Shown here piece after piece: positions 36,803 through 45,432 of a stretch of DNA of 64,000 bases. How positions within the stretch are numbered: the stretch's first letter is position 1; the number at the start of each line of letters is the position of its first letter. Source of the DNA: Pseudomonas grandcourensis. Lineage in GTDB: Bacteria > Pseudomonadota > Gammaproteobacteria > Pseudomonadales > Pseudomonadaceae. A program made the position numbers and the translations under genes. The stretch spans positions 4,812,501 through 4,876,500 of the forward strand of contig NZ_CP150919.1 of NCBI RefSeq assembly GCF_039909015.1. The letters run 5' to 3'. The notes under the pieces were generated by a model. That model was given only the letters and a program-made list of their open reading frames with translations, ran no database searches and had not been told where the DNA came from.

Positions 36803-36828
36803 ACGGATGAGCAGCCCAAAGAATTAGC
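36803..36828 (-). promoter_or_regulatory. Putative PvdS promoter before the type II thioesterase gene
   Basis: On the minus strand GCTAATT-N16-CGT is found, one base off the TAAAT-N16-CGT iron-starvation box. It sits after the MFS stop codon, so the thioesterase has its own promoter. Confidence 0.55.
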
Positions 36829-36854
36829 CATACGAATAACCCACAGGTAAATCT

Positions 36855-38027
36855 TCATTTCAGATGGCGATAACTCGGGATCGCCGAACCGAGCACCACC
36901 GCCCCCGCCGCAATCGCCAGCCAGAACCCGCTGCGCGCACCGAAGGCGTCCACCAGCCAGCCGGAGCCGGCGGCGCCGATCGCCACGCCGATACTCAGAC
37001 CAGTAACCAGCCAGGTCAGGCCTTCGGTGAGTTTGGCCGGCGGTACGATCTGCTCCACCAGGGCCATGGCGACAATCAGCGTCGGAGCAAAAAACAGGCC
37101 GGCGACAAACACCGCCAGGGACAAGCCGAAAATGTTCGTCGCCAGCAGCAACGGCAAGGTGGTCACCGCCGTCGCTACCCCGCCGTACAGGAACAGGCGC
37201 GCCAGCGGCACTTTCGAGCGCAGTGCGCCGAACGCCAACCCGGCCAGGCACGAGCCGATGGCGTACACCGACAGCACGATGCTCGCCGCCGCTGGTTGGC
37301 CCTGGTGCTGGGCGAAGGCGACGCTGACCACGTCCACCACGCCGACGATGGTGCCCATGGCCACCATCAACAGCATCAGCAACTGAATGTCCCGCGAACG
37401 GATGATCGAGCCCTGGTGATGCTCTTCATGGGGATGCACCGGCGGCTCCGTGCTGCGCTGCAACACGAACGCGGTGACGCCGATGGCCAGCGCCAGCAAG
37501 GCCGCCAGCGGCCCGGCCTCGGGGAATGCCACAACGCACAACCCCACCGACAGCGGCGGCCCGACGATGAAGCAGACTTCGTCCAGCACCGACTCCAGGG
37601 CGTAGGCGGTCTGCAACTCCGGGCGGCCGCGATACACCTCGGTCCAGCGTGCCCGCACCATTGCCGACATGCTCGGCATACAACCGGCCAGCGCGGCGAA
37701 GACAAACAGCGTCCAGTGCGGCGCCTGCAACCGAGTGCACAGCAACAACAGCAGCAACGCCCCACCGCCGAGCAGTGCCGATACCGGCAGAATCCGCCCC
37801 TGGCCATATCGATCCACCAGCCGCGAGACCTGGGGCGCACAAAAGGCCGTGGCCAGGGCGAACGTCGCCGCCACCGCACCGGCCATTGCGTAGCCACCCT
37901 GCAACTGCGAAAGCATGGTGATCAGGCCGATGCCGGTCATGGAAATCGGCATGCGCGCGATCATTCCGGCCAGCACGAAGGCGCCGCTGCCGGGGGCTTT
38001 GAACAACTCGCGATAGGGGTTTGCCAT
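36855..38027 (-). CDS. MFS transporter
   Basis: A 390-residue major facilitator superfamily protein with about 12 hydrophobic helices in two halves, joined by a His/Glu-rich loop (VHPHEEHHQG). The MFS-type basic signature after helix 2 is seen as SRLVDRYGQGR. The ATG at 38027 is preferred; longer in-frame readings translate a REP element (the peptide GSEPAREGA is a typical REP translation). It is on the NRPS strand just upstream of the thioesterase, but the PvdS-like box lies downstream of it, so it is probably a separate unit. An efflux role for the peptide is possible; the substrate cannot be inferred. Confidence 0.85.
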   Translation of the reverse strand: MANPYRELFKAPGSGAFVLAGMIARMPISMTGIGLITMLSQLQGGYAMAGAVAATFALATAFCAPQVSRLVDRYGQGRILPVSALLGGGALLLLLLCTRLQAPHWTLFVFAALAGCMPSMSAMVRARWTEVYRGRPELQTAYALESVLDEVCFIVGPPLSVGLCVVAFPEAGPLAALLALAIGVTAFVLQRSTEPPVHPHEEHHQGSIIRSRDIQLLMLLMVAMGTIVGVVDVVSVAFAQHQGQPAAASIVLSVYAIGSCLAGLAFGALRSKVPLARLFLYGGVATAVTTLPLLLATNIFGLSLAVFVAGLFFAPTLIVAMALVEQIVPPAKLTEGLTWLVTGLSIGVAIGAAGSGWLVDAFGARSGFWLAIAAGAVVLGSAIPSYRHLK

Positions 38028-38112
38028 GGGACGGGTCTCATCAGGGGACTGCACGGTGCCATAAGGGCTGATTGTGGGGGAAGCGTGGAATTGTTGGTTG
38101 AATGTGAAGGCC

Positions 38113-38138
38113 CCTTCGCGAGCAGGCTCGCTCCCACA
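38113..38138. repeat. Single REP element
   Basis: CCTTCGCGAGCAGGCTCGCT followed by CCCACA is one REP of the family found at 9163, without a partner. Confidence 0.8.
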
Positions 38139-38317
38139 ATGGCCGGCGTACACCAATAAACAGTGGTGGTGTGTAGGCCTGAATCCGACCTGTTATCAAC
38201 AATATCCTGCCATTTCGCAGGAAATACCCGGTTGCCAGCTGTTACATCCCCACCTAACATCCTTGCTCTACGGGTACAGCGGAGCTGTCCAGAACCACCC
38301 GAATTCAAGGAACCAGA

Positions 38318-38707
38318 ATGAGCCAACGCATCCAACGCAGCATCGACTCCCCGCTCCGAACCGGTTTGAACCGCGAAGAACTCTGGGAGGCCGGTGACAA
38401 GGGCCTGATCAAATGCTGGGAAGTCGGCCGCCAGCGCGCCGCCCGTTTCCCCGACCTCGCCCGACAGTGCCTCGCCGGCGAGTTGCCGGTACTGGGCTGG
38501 AAAGGTGGCGTCAGCCGCAGCCTGAAGAAACTCGAAAAATATGGCTCCCTCAAATACCTCGCCCAGTGGCAAGGACTACGCGGGGAAGATCTGGATGTTG
38601 ATTTGTGCGAAGAGCGGGCGCTGACTTGCTCACGAACCGGCATGGTGGTGACGTTTACGCCGGATCGGGCGAAGTATTTCAATCAGCTGGCGGAAGCTGA
38701 AACCTGA
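38318..38707 (+). CDS. Conserved-looking hypothetical protein
   Basis: A 129-residue basic protein not recognised. It has no signal peptide and no membrane helix. It has several Trp, Lys and Arg residues (LWEAGDKGLIKCWEVGRQRAAR; VLGWKGGVSRSLKKLEKYG) and two late Cys (DLCEERALTCSRTGM). AAGGA lies 9 bases before the ATG and codon use matches the neighbours, so it is likely real. Its end overlaps the convergent GlxA-type regulator gene by 25 bp. Confidence 0.6.
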   Translation: MSQRIQRSIDSPLRTGLNREELWEAGDKGLIKCWEVGRQRAARFPDLARQCLAGELPVLGWKGGVSRSLKKLEKYGSLKYLAQWQGLRGEDLDVDLCEERALTCSRTGMVVTFTPDRAKYFNQLAEAET

Positions 38708-39693
38708 CGTGAGCTGGACACCGGATCTGCTGCAACACTGACCGAAAACCGCTCCCGATAAGCCTGCGGCGTCACGCCCATGGCCCGCAGGAAGCTGCGG
38801 CGCAGGGTTTCTTCGCTGCCGAAGCCGCATTGCACCGCCACCCGTTTGATCAGCACGCCGGTATCGCTGAGCAAACGTCGCGCGGTTTCGACGCGGATCA
38901 GTTCGATGGCCCGGGCCGGGGTCTGGCCGGTGTCGGCGCGGTAGTGGCGCACGAAGCTGCGTTCGCTCATGCCGGCCTGCAATGCCAGGGTCGGGATGCC
39001 CAGGTCGTGGGTCAGGTTTTCGCTGATCCAGGCGTGAAGCTCGTCGAAACGGTTGCCTTCCTGTTGCAGTGACAGGGTCACGCTGAATTGCGACTGGCCA
39101 CCCGGACGCTTGAGAAACACCACCAGTTGCCGGGCGACTTCCAGGGCCATGGTGCGCCCCAGATCTTGTTCGACCATGGCCAGCGCCAGGTCGATGCCGG
39201 CGGTCACCCCGGCCGAGGTCCAGACCGGGCCGTCGTTGATGAAGATCGGGTTGGGCTCGACGTGCAGTCGCGGATGCTGCTGCGCCAGTTGCTCGCAACG
39301 GGTCCAGTGGGTGACCACGCGCCGGCCGTCGAGCCAGCCGCTGGCCGCCAGCAGGAACGCGCCTGTGCATACCGAGGAAACCCGCCGGCAACCACGGGCA
39401 TGTTCGCGCACCCAGGCGACCAACGGCGCATCTTCCGCCGCTGCGTAGACACCCCAGCCACCGGCGATGATCAGGGTATCAGTGCCCTGATCCGGTAACG
39501 GTTCGGCCAACAGCGCCAACCCCGCCGACGACATCACCGCCCCGCCACCGCTGGCAATCACCGTCGGTGCATAGGGTGGCGGCAGGCCTTGCTGGCGGGC
39601 AATGTCGTTGGCCGACGCGAATACCTGCAACGGCCCGGTGACGTCGAGCAATTGCACGTTGGCGAAAGCGAGCACATGGATTGTTTTCGACAT
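38683..39693 (-). CDS. GlxA-family transcriptional regulator (DJ-1/PfpI domain + AraC HTH)
   Basis: A 336-residue regulator. Residues ~1-190 form a DJ-1/PfpI-like sensor domain, with the Cys of VSSVCTGAFLLAASG at the elbow position. Residues ~225-325 are an AraC-type double helix-turn-helix ending in the typical CGFGSEETLRRSFLRAMGVTP. It is divergent from an isonitrile-hydratase-like gene whose product is homologous to its own N-terminal domain, and an operator-like palindrome lies between them. It probably senses a small metabolite and controls the neighbouring hydratase gene. The stop codon lies within the end of the convergent hypothetical gene. Confidence 0.9.
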   Translation of the reverse strand: MSKTIHVLAFANVQLLDVTGPLQVFASANDIARQQGLPPPYAPTVIASGGGAVMSSAGLALLAEPLPDQGTDTLIIAGGWGVYAAAEDAPLVAWVREHARGCRRVSSVCTGAFLLAASGWLDGRRVVTHWTRCEQLAQQHPRLHVEPNPIFINDGPVWTSAGVTAGIDLALAMVEQDLGRTMALEVARQLVVFLKRPGGQSQFSVTLSLQQEGNRFDELHAWISENLTHDLGIPTLALQAGMSERSFVRHYRADTGQTPARAIELIRVETARRLLSDTGVLIKRVAVQCGFGSEETLRRSFLRAMGVTPQAYRERFSVSVAADPVSSSRQVSASAS

Positions 39694-39730
39694 TTGGCGT
39701 AATTCGTGGGGATATTGGCGTATGCGCCAA
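39693..39730. promoter_or_regulatory. Operator-like palindrome between the GlxA-type regulator and inhA
   Basis: TTGGCG-TATG-CGCCAA is a perfect 6-bp inverted repeat (39715-39730). A further half-site TTTGGCG lies at 39693-39699, at the regulator start codon. This is a plausible binding site for the AraC-type regulator and could serve both divergent genes. Confidence 0.5.
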
Positions 39731-39782
39731 AGCCTACGAGCCTAGAGTCAAACCGTCTACCCACTTCACGAGAAAAAACACC

Positions 39783-40469
39783 ATGACGTTGCAGATCGGT
39801 TTTCTGTTGTTTCCACAGGTTCAGCAACTGGACCTGACCGGCCCTTACGACGTACTGGCCTCGCTGCCGGATGTGAAAGTGCATCTGATCTGGAAAGACC
39901 TGATGCCGGTTACCGCCAGTACCGGCCTGCTGTTGAAACCGACCACCACCTTCGACGATTGCCCGGCACTGGACGTGATCTGCGTGCCTGGTGGCAGTGG
40001 CGTCGGCCCCTTGATGGAAGATGACCAGACCCTGGACTTTCTAAGGGCCCAGGCCGCCAACGCCCGGTACGTCACTTCGGTGTGCACCGGCTCGCTGGTG
40101 CTGGGCGCGGCGGGATTGCTCAAGGGCAAACGCGCCACCACCCACTGGGCGTATCACGAACTGCTCAAGCCGCTGGGCGCAATCGCGGTGCAAGACCGGG
40201 TGGTTCGTGACGGCAATCTGTTGACCGGTGGCGGCATCACCGCCGGTATCGACTTCGCCCTGACCCTGGCCGCCGAGCTGTTCGACCAGGCCACCGCCGA
40301 GCTGGTGCAGTTGCAACTGGAATACGCCCCGGCCCCGCCGTTTACCGCGGGCAGCCCGGAGACGGCCCCGGCCAGTGTGCTGGAGGAGGCTCGCCAACGG
40401 GCTGCCGGCTCGTTGAAGCTGCGGGCGCAGATCACCGAGCGCGCGGCGGCAAAACTCGACCGGCAGTGA
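39783..40469 (+). CDS. inhA: Isonitrile hydratase-like DJ-1/PfpI family enzyme
   Basis: A 228-residue DJ-1/PfpI-fold protein. The nucleophile is C101 in YVTSVCTGS. Length and Cys number match isonitrile hydratase of Pseudomonas putida, which converts isonitriles to N-formamides (recalled). Other family features are the LFPQVQQLDLTGPYDVL start (positions 9-25), the CVPGGSG loop before the Cys and GNLLTGGGITAGID after it. The ATG at 39783 is preferred to an upstream in-frame one because the fold begins there. It is divergent from the GlxA-type regulator. A general DJ-1 hydrolase or amidotransferase role remains possible. Confidence 0.75.
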   Translation: MTLQIGFLLFPQVQQLDLTGPYDVLASLPDVKVHLIWKDLMPVTASTGLLLKPTTTFDDCPALDVICVPGGSGVGPLMEDDQTLDFLRAQAANARYVTSVCTGSLVLGAAGLLKGKRATTHWAYHELLKPLGAIAVQDRVVRDGNLLTGGGITAGIDFALTLAAELFDQATAELVQLQLEYAPAPPFTAGSPETAPASVLEEARQRAAGSLKLRAQITERAAAKLDRQ

Positions 40470-40522
40470 AAAAATGGCGGCGGGAACCCGGCTTCCGCCG
40501 CCACGACCTTTCATGCGTGCAC

Positions 40523-40548
40523 AAAAAAACCCGCCGAAGCGGGTTTTT
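40523..40548. terminator. Rho-independent terminator after inhA (bidirectional)
   Basis: AAAAACCCGC and GCGGGTTTTT pair around CGAA. The run of A on one side and T on the other lets it end both inhA and anything transcribed from the SRPBCC gene side. Confidence 0.85.
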
Positions 40549-40755
40549 CCAAGACCATGACGACTCCTTGTCGTAGCGTTCCTTGCATATGGTCGATCAT
40601 CCATGATCCTGAGCACATCCTGTGCTTCAGTGGGTGAGGCCAGATTACGCATCGGATCCAATTTGTAACAGGCGACATTGCTACCATCGCGTGTAAGACA
40701 TTCGCTATAAACCACCTTCCGAAAACCCCTAGATGCCTCAGGCTTCGAGCCGGCT

Positions 40756-41244
40756 TCAGCCACTCTGTTGCTCGTGGGACTTGGCATTGTCGATCAAAAA
40801 CTGCTCGATATTGTTCATTTGCTCTTCCCAGCCACGACTGTCCATGCGGAAAGCCTTTTCGCGACGGGCCTGGGGAACGTGATCGAAACCGGACTCGGAG
40901 ACCTTGAGCAACGTGCCGTCGTCCATGTCTTCGAGCTCGAACTTCACCAGGGTGGTGGGTTCCTGGGAGTAATCGACTTCAGGGTTCACGGCATACGGGT
41001 GCCAGCGAAACGAAAACAGACGCTCCGGCTCGACCCGCTCCACCAGTACATTCCAGCGCAAATGCTCATAACCGGGATAGGTAATCTGTCCCTGGGTCCA
41101 CTCGCCTGCCACAAAACGCTTGCCTTCCAGCGCCACGCCAAACCACTGTCCGAACATTTCGGCATTGGCCAGCACGCGCCAGACCTGCGAACGCTTGGTC
41201 TTGAGCAGGACTTTCCTTTCGATGCGATCAGATACTGGGTTCAT
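40756..41244 (-). CDS. SRPBCC (AHSA1/START-like) family protein
   Basis: A 162-residue protein with one AHSA1-type helix-grip fold: it starts RIERKVLLKTKRSQVWRVLA, has a W...G motif region (QWFGVALEGKRFVAGEW, ~32-48) and ends with an amphipathic helix (WEEQMNNIEQFLID). Such proteins bind hydrophobic ligands or act as polyketide-type cyclases; no role can be named here. The start is well supported by a full AGGAGGTGA ribosome-binding site. It stands alone on its strand. Confidence 0.85.
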   Translation of the reverse strand: MNPVSDRIERKVLLKTKRSQVWRVLANAEMFGQWFGVALEGKRFVAGEWTQGQITYPGYEHLRWNVLVERVEPERLFSFRWHPYAVNPEVDYSQEPTTLVKFELEDMDDGTLLKVSESGFDHVPQARREKAFRMDSRGWEEQMNNIEQFLIDNAKSHEQQSG

Positions 41245-41442
41245 AAGTCACCTCCTGTACTTGAACAGTAGGCCAGTAAGACCACAAGACCAACCCTAAA
41301 GTTGTACCAATCGGGATGCGCAATCAACCATGCCTGAGATATTCGGTTGTATTTGCGCGGATAAGTTCTGGGACAATCGCAAAGTCAGGGGGTTGAAACT
41401 GCTAACGTTCTGCCTCGAAACAGCATCGAAAGGGATAGCGAC

Positions 41443-41841
41443 ATGGAAAACCTGCGCGGCAGTTGCCTGTGCAAGGCCATCGAATACGAACTCGACAGCC
41501 TCGACATGCCCATCAGCCACTGCCATTGCCAAACCTGCCGCAAGGCACACGCTGCCGCTTTCGCATCGACCGCTGGAGTCATGCGCGAGCATTTTCGCTG
41601 GACCAGAGGCCAGGATCGCCTGAGCCGCCATGAATCGTCGCCGGGCAAGTTTCGGTATTTCTGTTCGGTTTGCGGTTCACATCTGATGGCCGAACGGCCG
41701 GCCCAGCCCCACGTGATCGTTCGGGTGGCGACGCTGGATACCGATCCGCTGATGACGCCCCAAGCGCATATCTGGACTGCCCATGACGTGCCATGGCTGG
41801 AATATGATTCGGTGGAAAAACACGCGCAATGGCAAGCGTAG
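41443..41841 (+). CDS. GFA family (glutathione-dependent formaldehyde-activating / CENP-V-like) zinc protein
   Basis: A 132-residue GFA-fold protein. Zinc ligands are visible as C8/C10 (GSCLCKA), C27/C29/C32 (HCHCQTC) and C74/C77 (FCSVCGSH), the full set for two zinc sites. Family members are annotated as S-hydroxymethylglutathione synthase, but many only bind zinc. It may encode an isolated gene. The ATG is preceded by GAAAGGGA. Confidence 0.85.
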   Translation: MENLRGSCLCKAIEYELDSLDMPISHCHCQTCRKAHAAAFASTAGVMREHFRWTRGQDRLSRHESSPGKFRYFCSVCGSHLMAERPAQPHVIVRVATLDTDPLMTPQAHIWTAHDVPWLEYDSVEKHAQWQA

Positions 41842-41903
41842 AGGATTGAATGCCCCTCGGCGCTACACTGCATCTCTCATTCGGTCACAACGAGCACTCC
41901 AGC

Positions 41904-42305
41904 ATGAATTCACGCTTACTTTTGGCGCTGACGCCCCTGTTGTTCACCTCCATGGCGTTCGCCGTGAATTGTGACAACGCCAGCGACCAGGCGACGATGA
42001 ACCAGTGCGCGGCGCAGCAGAATGTAGCCGCCGACAAGGAACTGAATGCGCTGTACCAGCAGATCACTTCGCGACTCAAGAGCAACCCGGACAGCAAGAA
42101 GCAGTTGGTGGGTGCGCAGCGGGCGTGGGTGGCGTTCCGCGATGCCGAGTGCAAATTCTCGGCATCCGGGGTGGAAGGCGGGAGCGTGTATCCGCTGATC
42201 TACAGCAACTGCACCACGGAGTTGACCAAGGCACGGGTTCAGACGTTCAAGAACTACCTGAAGTGCCAGGAGGGGGATATGAGTTGTCCGGTGCCGGGGG
42301 TTTGA
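41904..42305 (+). CDS. LprI-like (DUF1311) exported lysozyme inhibitor-type protein
   Basis: A 133-residue protein with a signal peptide (MNSRLLLALTPLLFTSMAFA). The mature part is one LprI/DUF1311 domain with conserved features NQCAAQQ, KKQLVGAQRAWVAFRDAEC and four or more Cys likely forming disulfides. Related proteins inhibit host or phage lysozyme, or are simply periplasmic. The ATG at 41904 is chosen because it gives a clean signal peptide. A REPIN follows the gene. Confidence 0.8.
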   Translation: MNSRLLLALTPLLFTSMAFAVNCDNASDQATMNQCAAQQNVAADKELNALYQQITSRLKSNPDSKKQLVGAQRAWVAFRDAECKFSASGVEGGSVYPLIYSNCTTELTKARVQTFKNYLKCQEGDMSCPVPGV

Positions 42306-42337
42306 TTTTTGCTGTTTTTGCGGTGTTTTTGAGGGCC

Positions 42338-42433
42338 TCTTCGCGGGCAAGCCCGCTCCCACAGGGTTCAGGGGTGTTCACACGATAGTGATCACACTGC
42401 ATATCCACTGTGGGAGCGGGCTTGCCCGCGAAG
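42338..42433. repeat. REPIN (TTCGCGGGCAAGCCCGCTCC family)
   Basis: TTCGCGGGCAAGCCCGCTCC followed by CACAG at the left is mirrored by CTGTGGGAGCGGGCTTGCCC followed by GCGAA at the right. It lies between the convergent LprI-like gene and the amine dehydrogenase beta gene. Confidence 0.9.
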
Positions 42434-42454
42434 GCGTCAGGTCAGACGCCGCAA

Positions 42455-43573
42455 TTACCGGACAAAAATCTGCGCAGTGGTAATCGCCATGTCCCCGCCC
42501 GGCAACTTGATGCTGCCTGTCTGCTTCAGGCTGTCGGCATCAAAGATCGCCACGTCGTTGAACGTCCCCGCCAGGTAGATTTTGCTGCCGTCCTTGTTGA
42601 AGGAAATGCAGTAGTAGGAATGATCGAGTGTGGCGGACTGGAGCATTTTCTTCTGTTTGATGTCGTACTTGGCCAGGCGGTTGAGCACGCCGAACATCAG
42701 GTTCGGGTCCTTGGGCGAGCGCATGCCGCTGAAGTAAATTTCCGTCAGGGGGCCGAAGTCGGTGGTTTCGGTCTTGCCGGTCTTCAGGTCGACGCTGAAC
42801 AGGCCGTACAGGTATTCGGCGGTAGCCGGGTCCTGTTTCTTGTCCTTGAATTTCGCTGCGGTGTAGAGCAGCGAGAAGTCATGTCGATACGTCTGCTGGT
42901 TCCACACGTAGAGCACGTCCGGCGCGCTGTAGTTCGGGCGTTTCCAGTGGCGGCTGGGGATCAGCACGTCGAACTTGCCGGTTTGCACATTGACCTTGTA
43001 GACGTCCGCACCGGCCACGTACAGCGTGCCGTCGTCACCGCTCTGCATGATGGTCAACTGGCGCGGCGCGGGGAAACTGCGCACAGGTCTGGCGTCCATG
43101 CCGGCGTCGGTCTTGTACACGTCGAGCCGGGGCTGCTGCACTTCGTAGCGATCGTTCATCATCAACGTCGGGTTGGCGATGGTGAACAGTTCCTTGCCGT
43201 CATGGCTGAGAGTGAAAGCAAACATCGAGCGCGCTTTCTCCCCCGGCTTCTGGGTGATGCTGGCGTGGAACACCTGTTTGCAACTGTCCAGTTCAACGCC
43301 GTAGACATCCGCATAGTGATTGTTCAGCACATAGGCGGTCTTGCGGTCCGGCGACAGCTGCACGGTGCCGGGGCCAAAGGCGTCGGGCATCTTGCAGGTC
43401 TTGAACAGCGTGTCGGTGGCCAGGTCGATCACGTGCAGGTTGTTCGGGTAGTTGGTGGTCAACATGTACTCGTGACCGTCTTGCAGTGCGGTGTTTTCAT
43501 CGGCCAGGACACTGACCGAACAGCTGCTCAGAACGGCGAACGCGGCCACGCCGCAGGCTTTGATATTACGCAT
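42455..43573 (-). CDS. peaD: Quinohemoprotein amine dehydrogenase, beta subunit (beta-propeller)
   Basis: The 372-residue beta subunit (also called QhpB) of the periplasmic QHNDH that oxidises primary amines. A signal peptide (MRNIKACGVAAFAVLSSCSV...) is followed by repeated YVTN-type beta-propeller strands, for example LHVIDLATDTLFKTC, TAYVLNNHYADVYGVEL and IYLAGTFNDVAIFD. The propeller holds the small gamma subunit and helps form the active site. It is last in the alpha - maturase - gamma - beta order, starting 21 bp after gamma, so all four are one transcript. Confidence 0.93.
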   Translation of the reverse strand: MRNIKACGVAAFAVLSSCSVSVLADENTALQDGHEYMLTTNYPNNLHVIDLATDTLFKTCKMPDAFGPGTVQLSPDRKTAYVLNNHYADVYGVELDSCKQVFHASITQKPGEKARSMFAFTLSHDGKELFTIANPTLMMNDRYEVQQPRLDVYKTDAGMDARPVRSFPAPRQLTIMQSGDDGTLYVAGADVYKVNVQTGKFDVLIPSRHWKRPNYSAPDVLYVWNQQTYRHDFSLLYTAAKFKDKKQDPATAEYLYGLFSVDLKTGKTETTDFGPLTEIYFSGMRSPKDPNLMFGVLNRLAKYDIKQKKMLQSATLDHSYYCISFNKDGSKIYLAGTFNDVAIFDADSLKQTGSIKLPGGDMAITTAQIFVR

Positions 43574-43594
43574 GCTGGAATCCTTCTTCTGTGA

Positions 43595-43918
43595 TCACTT
43601 GTCTTTTGGAAAGACAGTGCCGAGGTTGCGCCAGTTGTCGTTGGACGCCTGGGCATCCTTGTTCCAGTCCGGGTAGGTGCTCATCATGTCGGGCACCTGG
43701 GCCGGCCACCAGCACGGGTCGGAGCAACCGTAGAGGTCGGCCTCCATCGGCTGGCACAGCGACGACACACCGCCAAACGCATCGATTTCCCAGCCCGGGT
43801 CGGTGGTCGAGGCACAGCCCGCCACGGAACTCATGGCCACCACTTCTTCGATGCGGTTTTCATCCGCGGCCTGATCCAGCTTCAACGCTTTGTTATTGAT
43901 TGCCTTGAGATGTTTCAT
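43595..43918 (-). CDS. qhpC: Quinohemoprotein amine dehydrogenase, gamma subunit (CTQ-bearing)
   Basis: The 107-residue precursor of the small catalytic subunit. The first 28 residues are the leader removed after cross-linking. If the mature chain is numbered by the known enzyme, every modified residue is present: C7-E16, C27-D33 and C41-D49 for thioether bridges, and C37-W43 for the cysteine tryptophylquinone (core [15 protein letters not shown]). The bridges are made by the radical SAM protein encoded just upstream. The start is one base after the maturase stop codon. The peptide is exported folded, probably by the ABC protein encoded at 51-53 kb. Confidence 0.95.
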   Translation of the reverse strand: MKHLKAINNKALKLDQAADENRIEEVVAMSSVAGCASTTDPGWEIDAFGGVSSLCQPMEADLYGCSDPCWWPAQVPDMMSTYPDWNKDAQASNDNWRNLGTVFPKDK

Positions 43919-43919
43919 A

Positions 43920-45350
43920 TCAGTGAGCCTTGCGCGGAGTGATGTAACTGCTGATGAACGCAGGGTTGTTGGCCATGATCCGGGTGTAGACCTCGATGCC
44001 GAAGTCGACCCAGTCACGCATCAGTTCGCAGTAGTGATAGGTCGGGTGCGTCGGATCGCCGTAGCGGGCGTAGCTCTCGTGGTAGCAGCCGCCAGAGCAC
44101 AGGTTGCGGATCTGGCAGTCTTCGCAGCCGGTGTTGGTGCGGTCCAGGCGCTGGGACAGGAAGTCGTTCAACTCCACCTGTTTCACGCCGCTATGGACAT
44201 TGCCGAAGGTCGGCAGGCTCGAACCGGTAAAGCGGTGGCACAGGTTCAGTTCGCCCTTGTGATCCACCGCCAGCATCTTCAGGCCCGCGCCGCATGGCAG
44301 GGCTTTCTTGTGGCCTTCGTGGATGTCGGTGATGAGCTGGTGCAGGTTGGAGAAACCGATGTTGCGGTGCTCCAGCGCCGCTTCCAGGTAACGCCGGCCG
44401 AGGCGTTTCATGCTGGCGAAGACTTCGATCAGCTCGTCGCTGGTGAGGTTGAAGCTGCTGATATCGCCCGACGTCACCGGGGCGAAGCCGACTTCGGCGA
44501 AACCCAGTTCGTTGAACAGGTGATCCCAGATGGTTTCGACGTCGGTGACGCCGGTAGTGAGCGTTACGCGAGCACCGACCGGGCGGCTGTTGTAGCGCGA
44601 CAGCAGCATCTCGGCCTTGCGCCGCACCACGTCGTACGTGCCCTGCCCGCCCACGGTGATGCGGTTGCGGTCGTGTACGGTCTTCGGCCCGTCAATACTC
44701 ACCGACAGCCCGAAACGGTGGGCGTTGAGGTAGTCCACGGTTTCTTCGGTGAGCAATGTGGCGTTGGTGGTCATGACGAATTCGACGAACTTGCCCGCCT
44801 CGCGAAAACGCTTCTCACAGTAGTCGACCATGTACTCGATCAGCTTGCGGTTGCTCAAAGGTTCGCCGCCGAAGAACACCACGGTGAAACGCTCTTCGTC
44901 CGGGGATTCGCGCAGCAGCATTTCCACCGAGGCGATTGCCGTTTCGACGTCCATCTTCTTGCCCGCCGAAGGCTTGTCGAGGTCTTCCTTGTAGCAATAC
45001 GTGCAGCTCAGGTTGCAGCCGGTGTTGACGTTGAGCACCACGGTATTGATCGCCGTGCGTTCGACCCGCTTGGTGGCGATGTCCGGGGTCAACGGTGAAC
45101 CGTCGCTGACCAGTTCCAGGGCCATCAGCTCGCGCAGGGTCTCGGTGATTTCCTCGCCGTTGAAACGCGCGGCCAAGCGCTGGATCAGGTCGTCCGAGGA
45201 ACAACCGGGCCCGCGCAAGGTATCGATGATGGTGCCCGTCAGTTCATCGCTGGCGAACAGCGAACTGCTGGGGATGTGAAACAGCATGCGGTCGGCATCC
45301 ACCAGCACTTCGTGCAGGTTGCGTTCGACCAGATTCAAGATAGCACCCAT
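43920..45350 (-). CDS. peaB: QHNDH maturation radical SAM/SPASM protein (thioether-forming)
   Basis: A 476-residue cytoplasmic enzyme (also called QhpD) that makes the Cys-Asp/Glu thioether bridges in the gamma subunit. The radical SAM motif is [12 protein letters not shown] (Cx3Cx2C) near residue 115. C-terminal SPASM-type clusters are shown by [10 protein letters not shown]...CHRF and [17 protein letters not shown]. The N-terminal ~100 residues resemble a peptide-recognition region. The ATG at 45350 has AGGAGG 8 bases upstream. It lies between alpha and gamma, the standard order in this cluster. Confidence 0.95.
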   Translation of the reverse strand: MGAILNLVERNLHEVLVDADRMLFHIPSSSLFASDELTGTIIDTLRGPGCSSDDLIQRLAARFNGEEITETLRELMALELVSDGSPLTPDIATKRVERTAINTVVLNVNTGCNLSCTYCYKEDLDKPSAGKKMDVETAIASVEMLLRESPDEERFTVVFFGGEPLSNRKLIEYMVDYCEKRFREAGKFVEFVMTTNATLLTEETVDYLNAHRFGLSVSIDGPKTVHDRNRITVGGQGTYDVVRRKAEMLLSRYNSRPVGARVTLTTGVTDVETIWDHLFNELGFAEVGFAPVTSGDISSFNLTSDELIEVFASMKRLGRRYLEAALEHRNIGFSNLHQLITDIHEGHKKALPCGAGLKMLAVDHKGELNLCHRFTGSSLPTFGNVHSGVKQVELNDFLSQRLDRTNTGCEDCQIRNLCSGGCYHESYARYGDPTHPTYHYCELMRDWVDFGIEVYTRIMANNPAFISSYITPRKAH

Positions 45351-45432
45351 TGCCAACCTCCTGTGCAGGCCCCGCTTGGCGGGGCTTGCGGTCATTCCGA
45401 AAAGTGTCTGAATCGCTGACGTTCAGATCAAC

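Noticed and set aside
38028..38156. Extra 43 N-terminal residues for the MFS transporter
   Set aside because: They translate a REP element (GSEPAREGA), a well-known artefact in Pseudomonas.
40549..40755. Small gene on the minus strand between the SRPBCC gene and the terminator
   Set aside because: A short frame with an AAGGAG-ATG exists near 40560, but it runs into the terminator stem and shows no family features.
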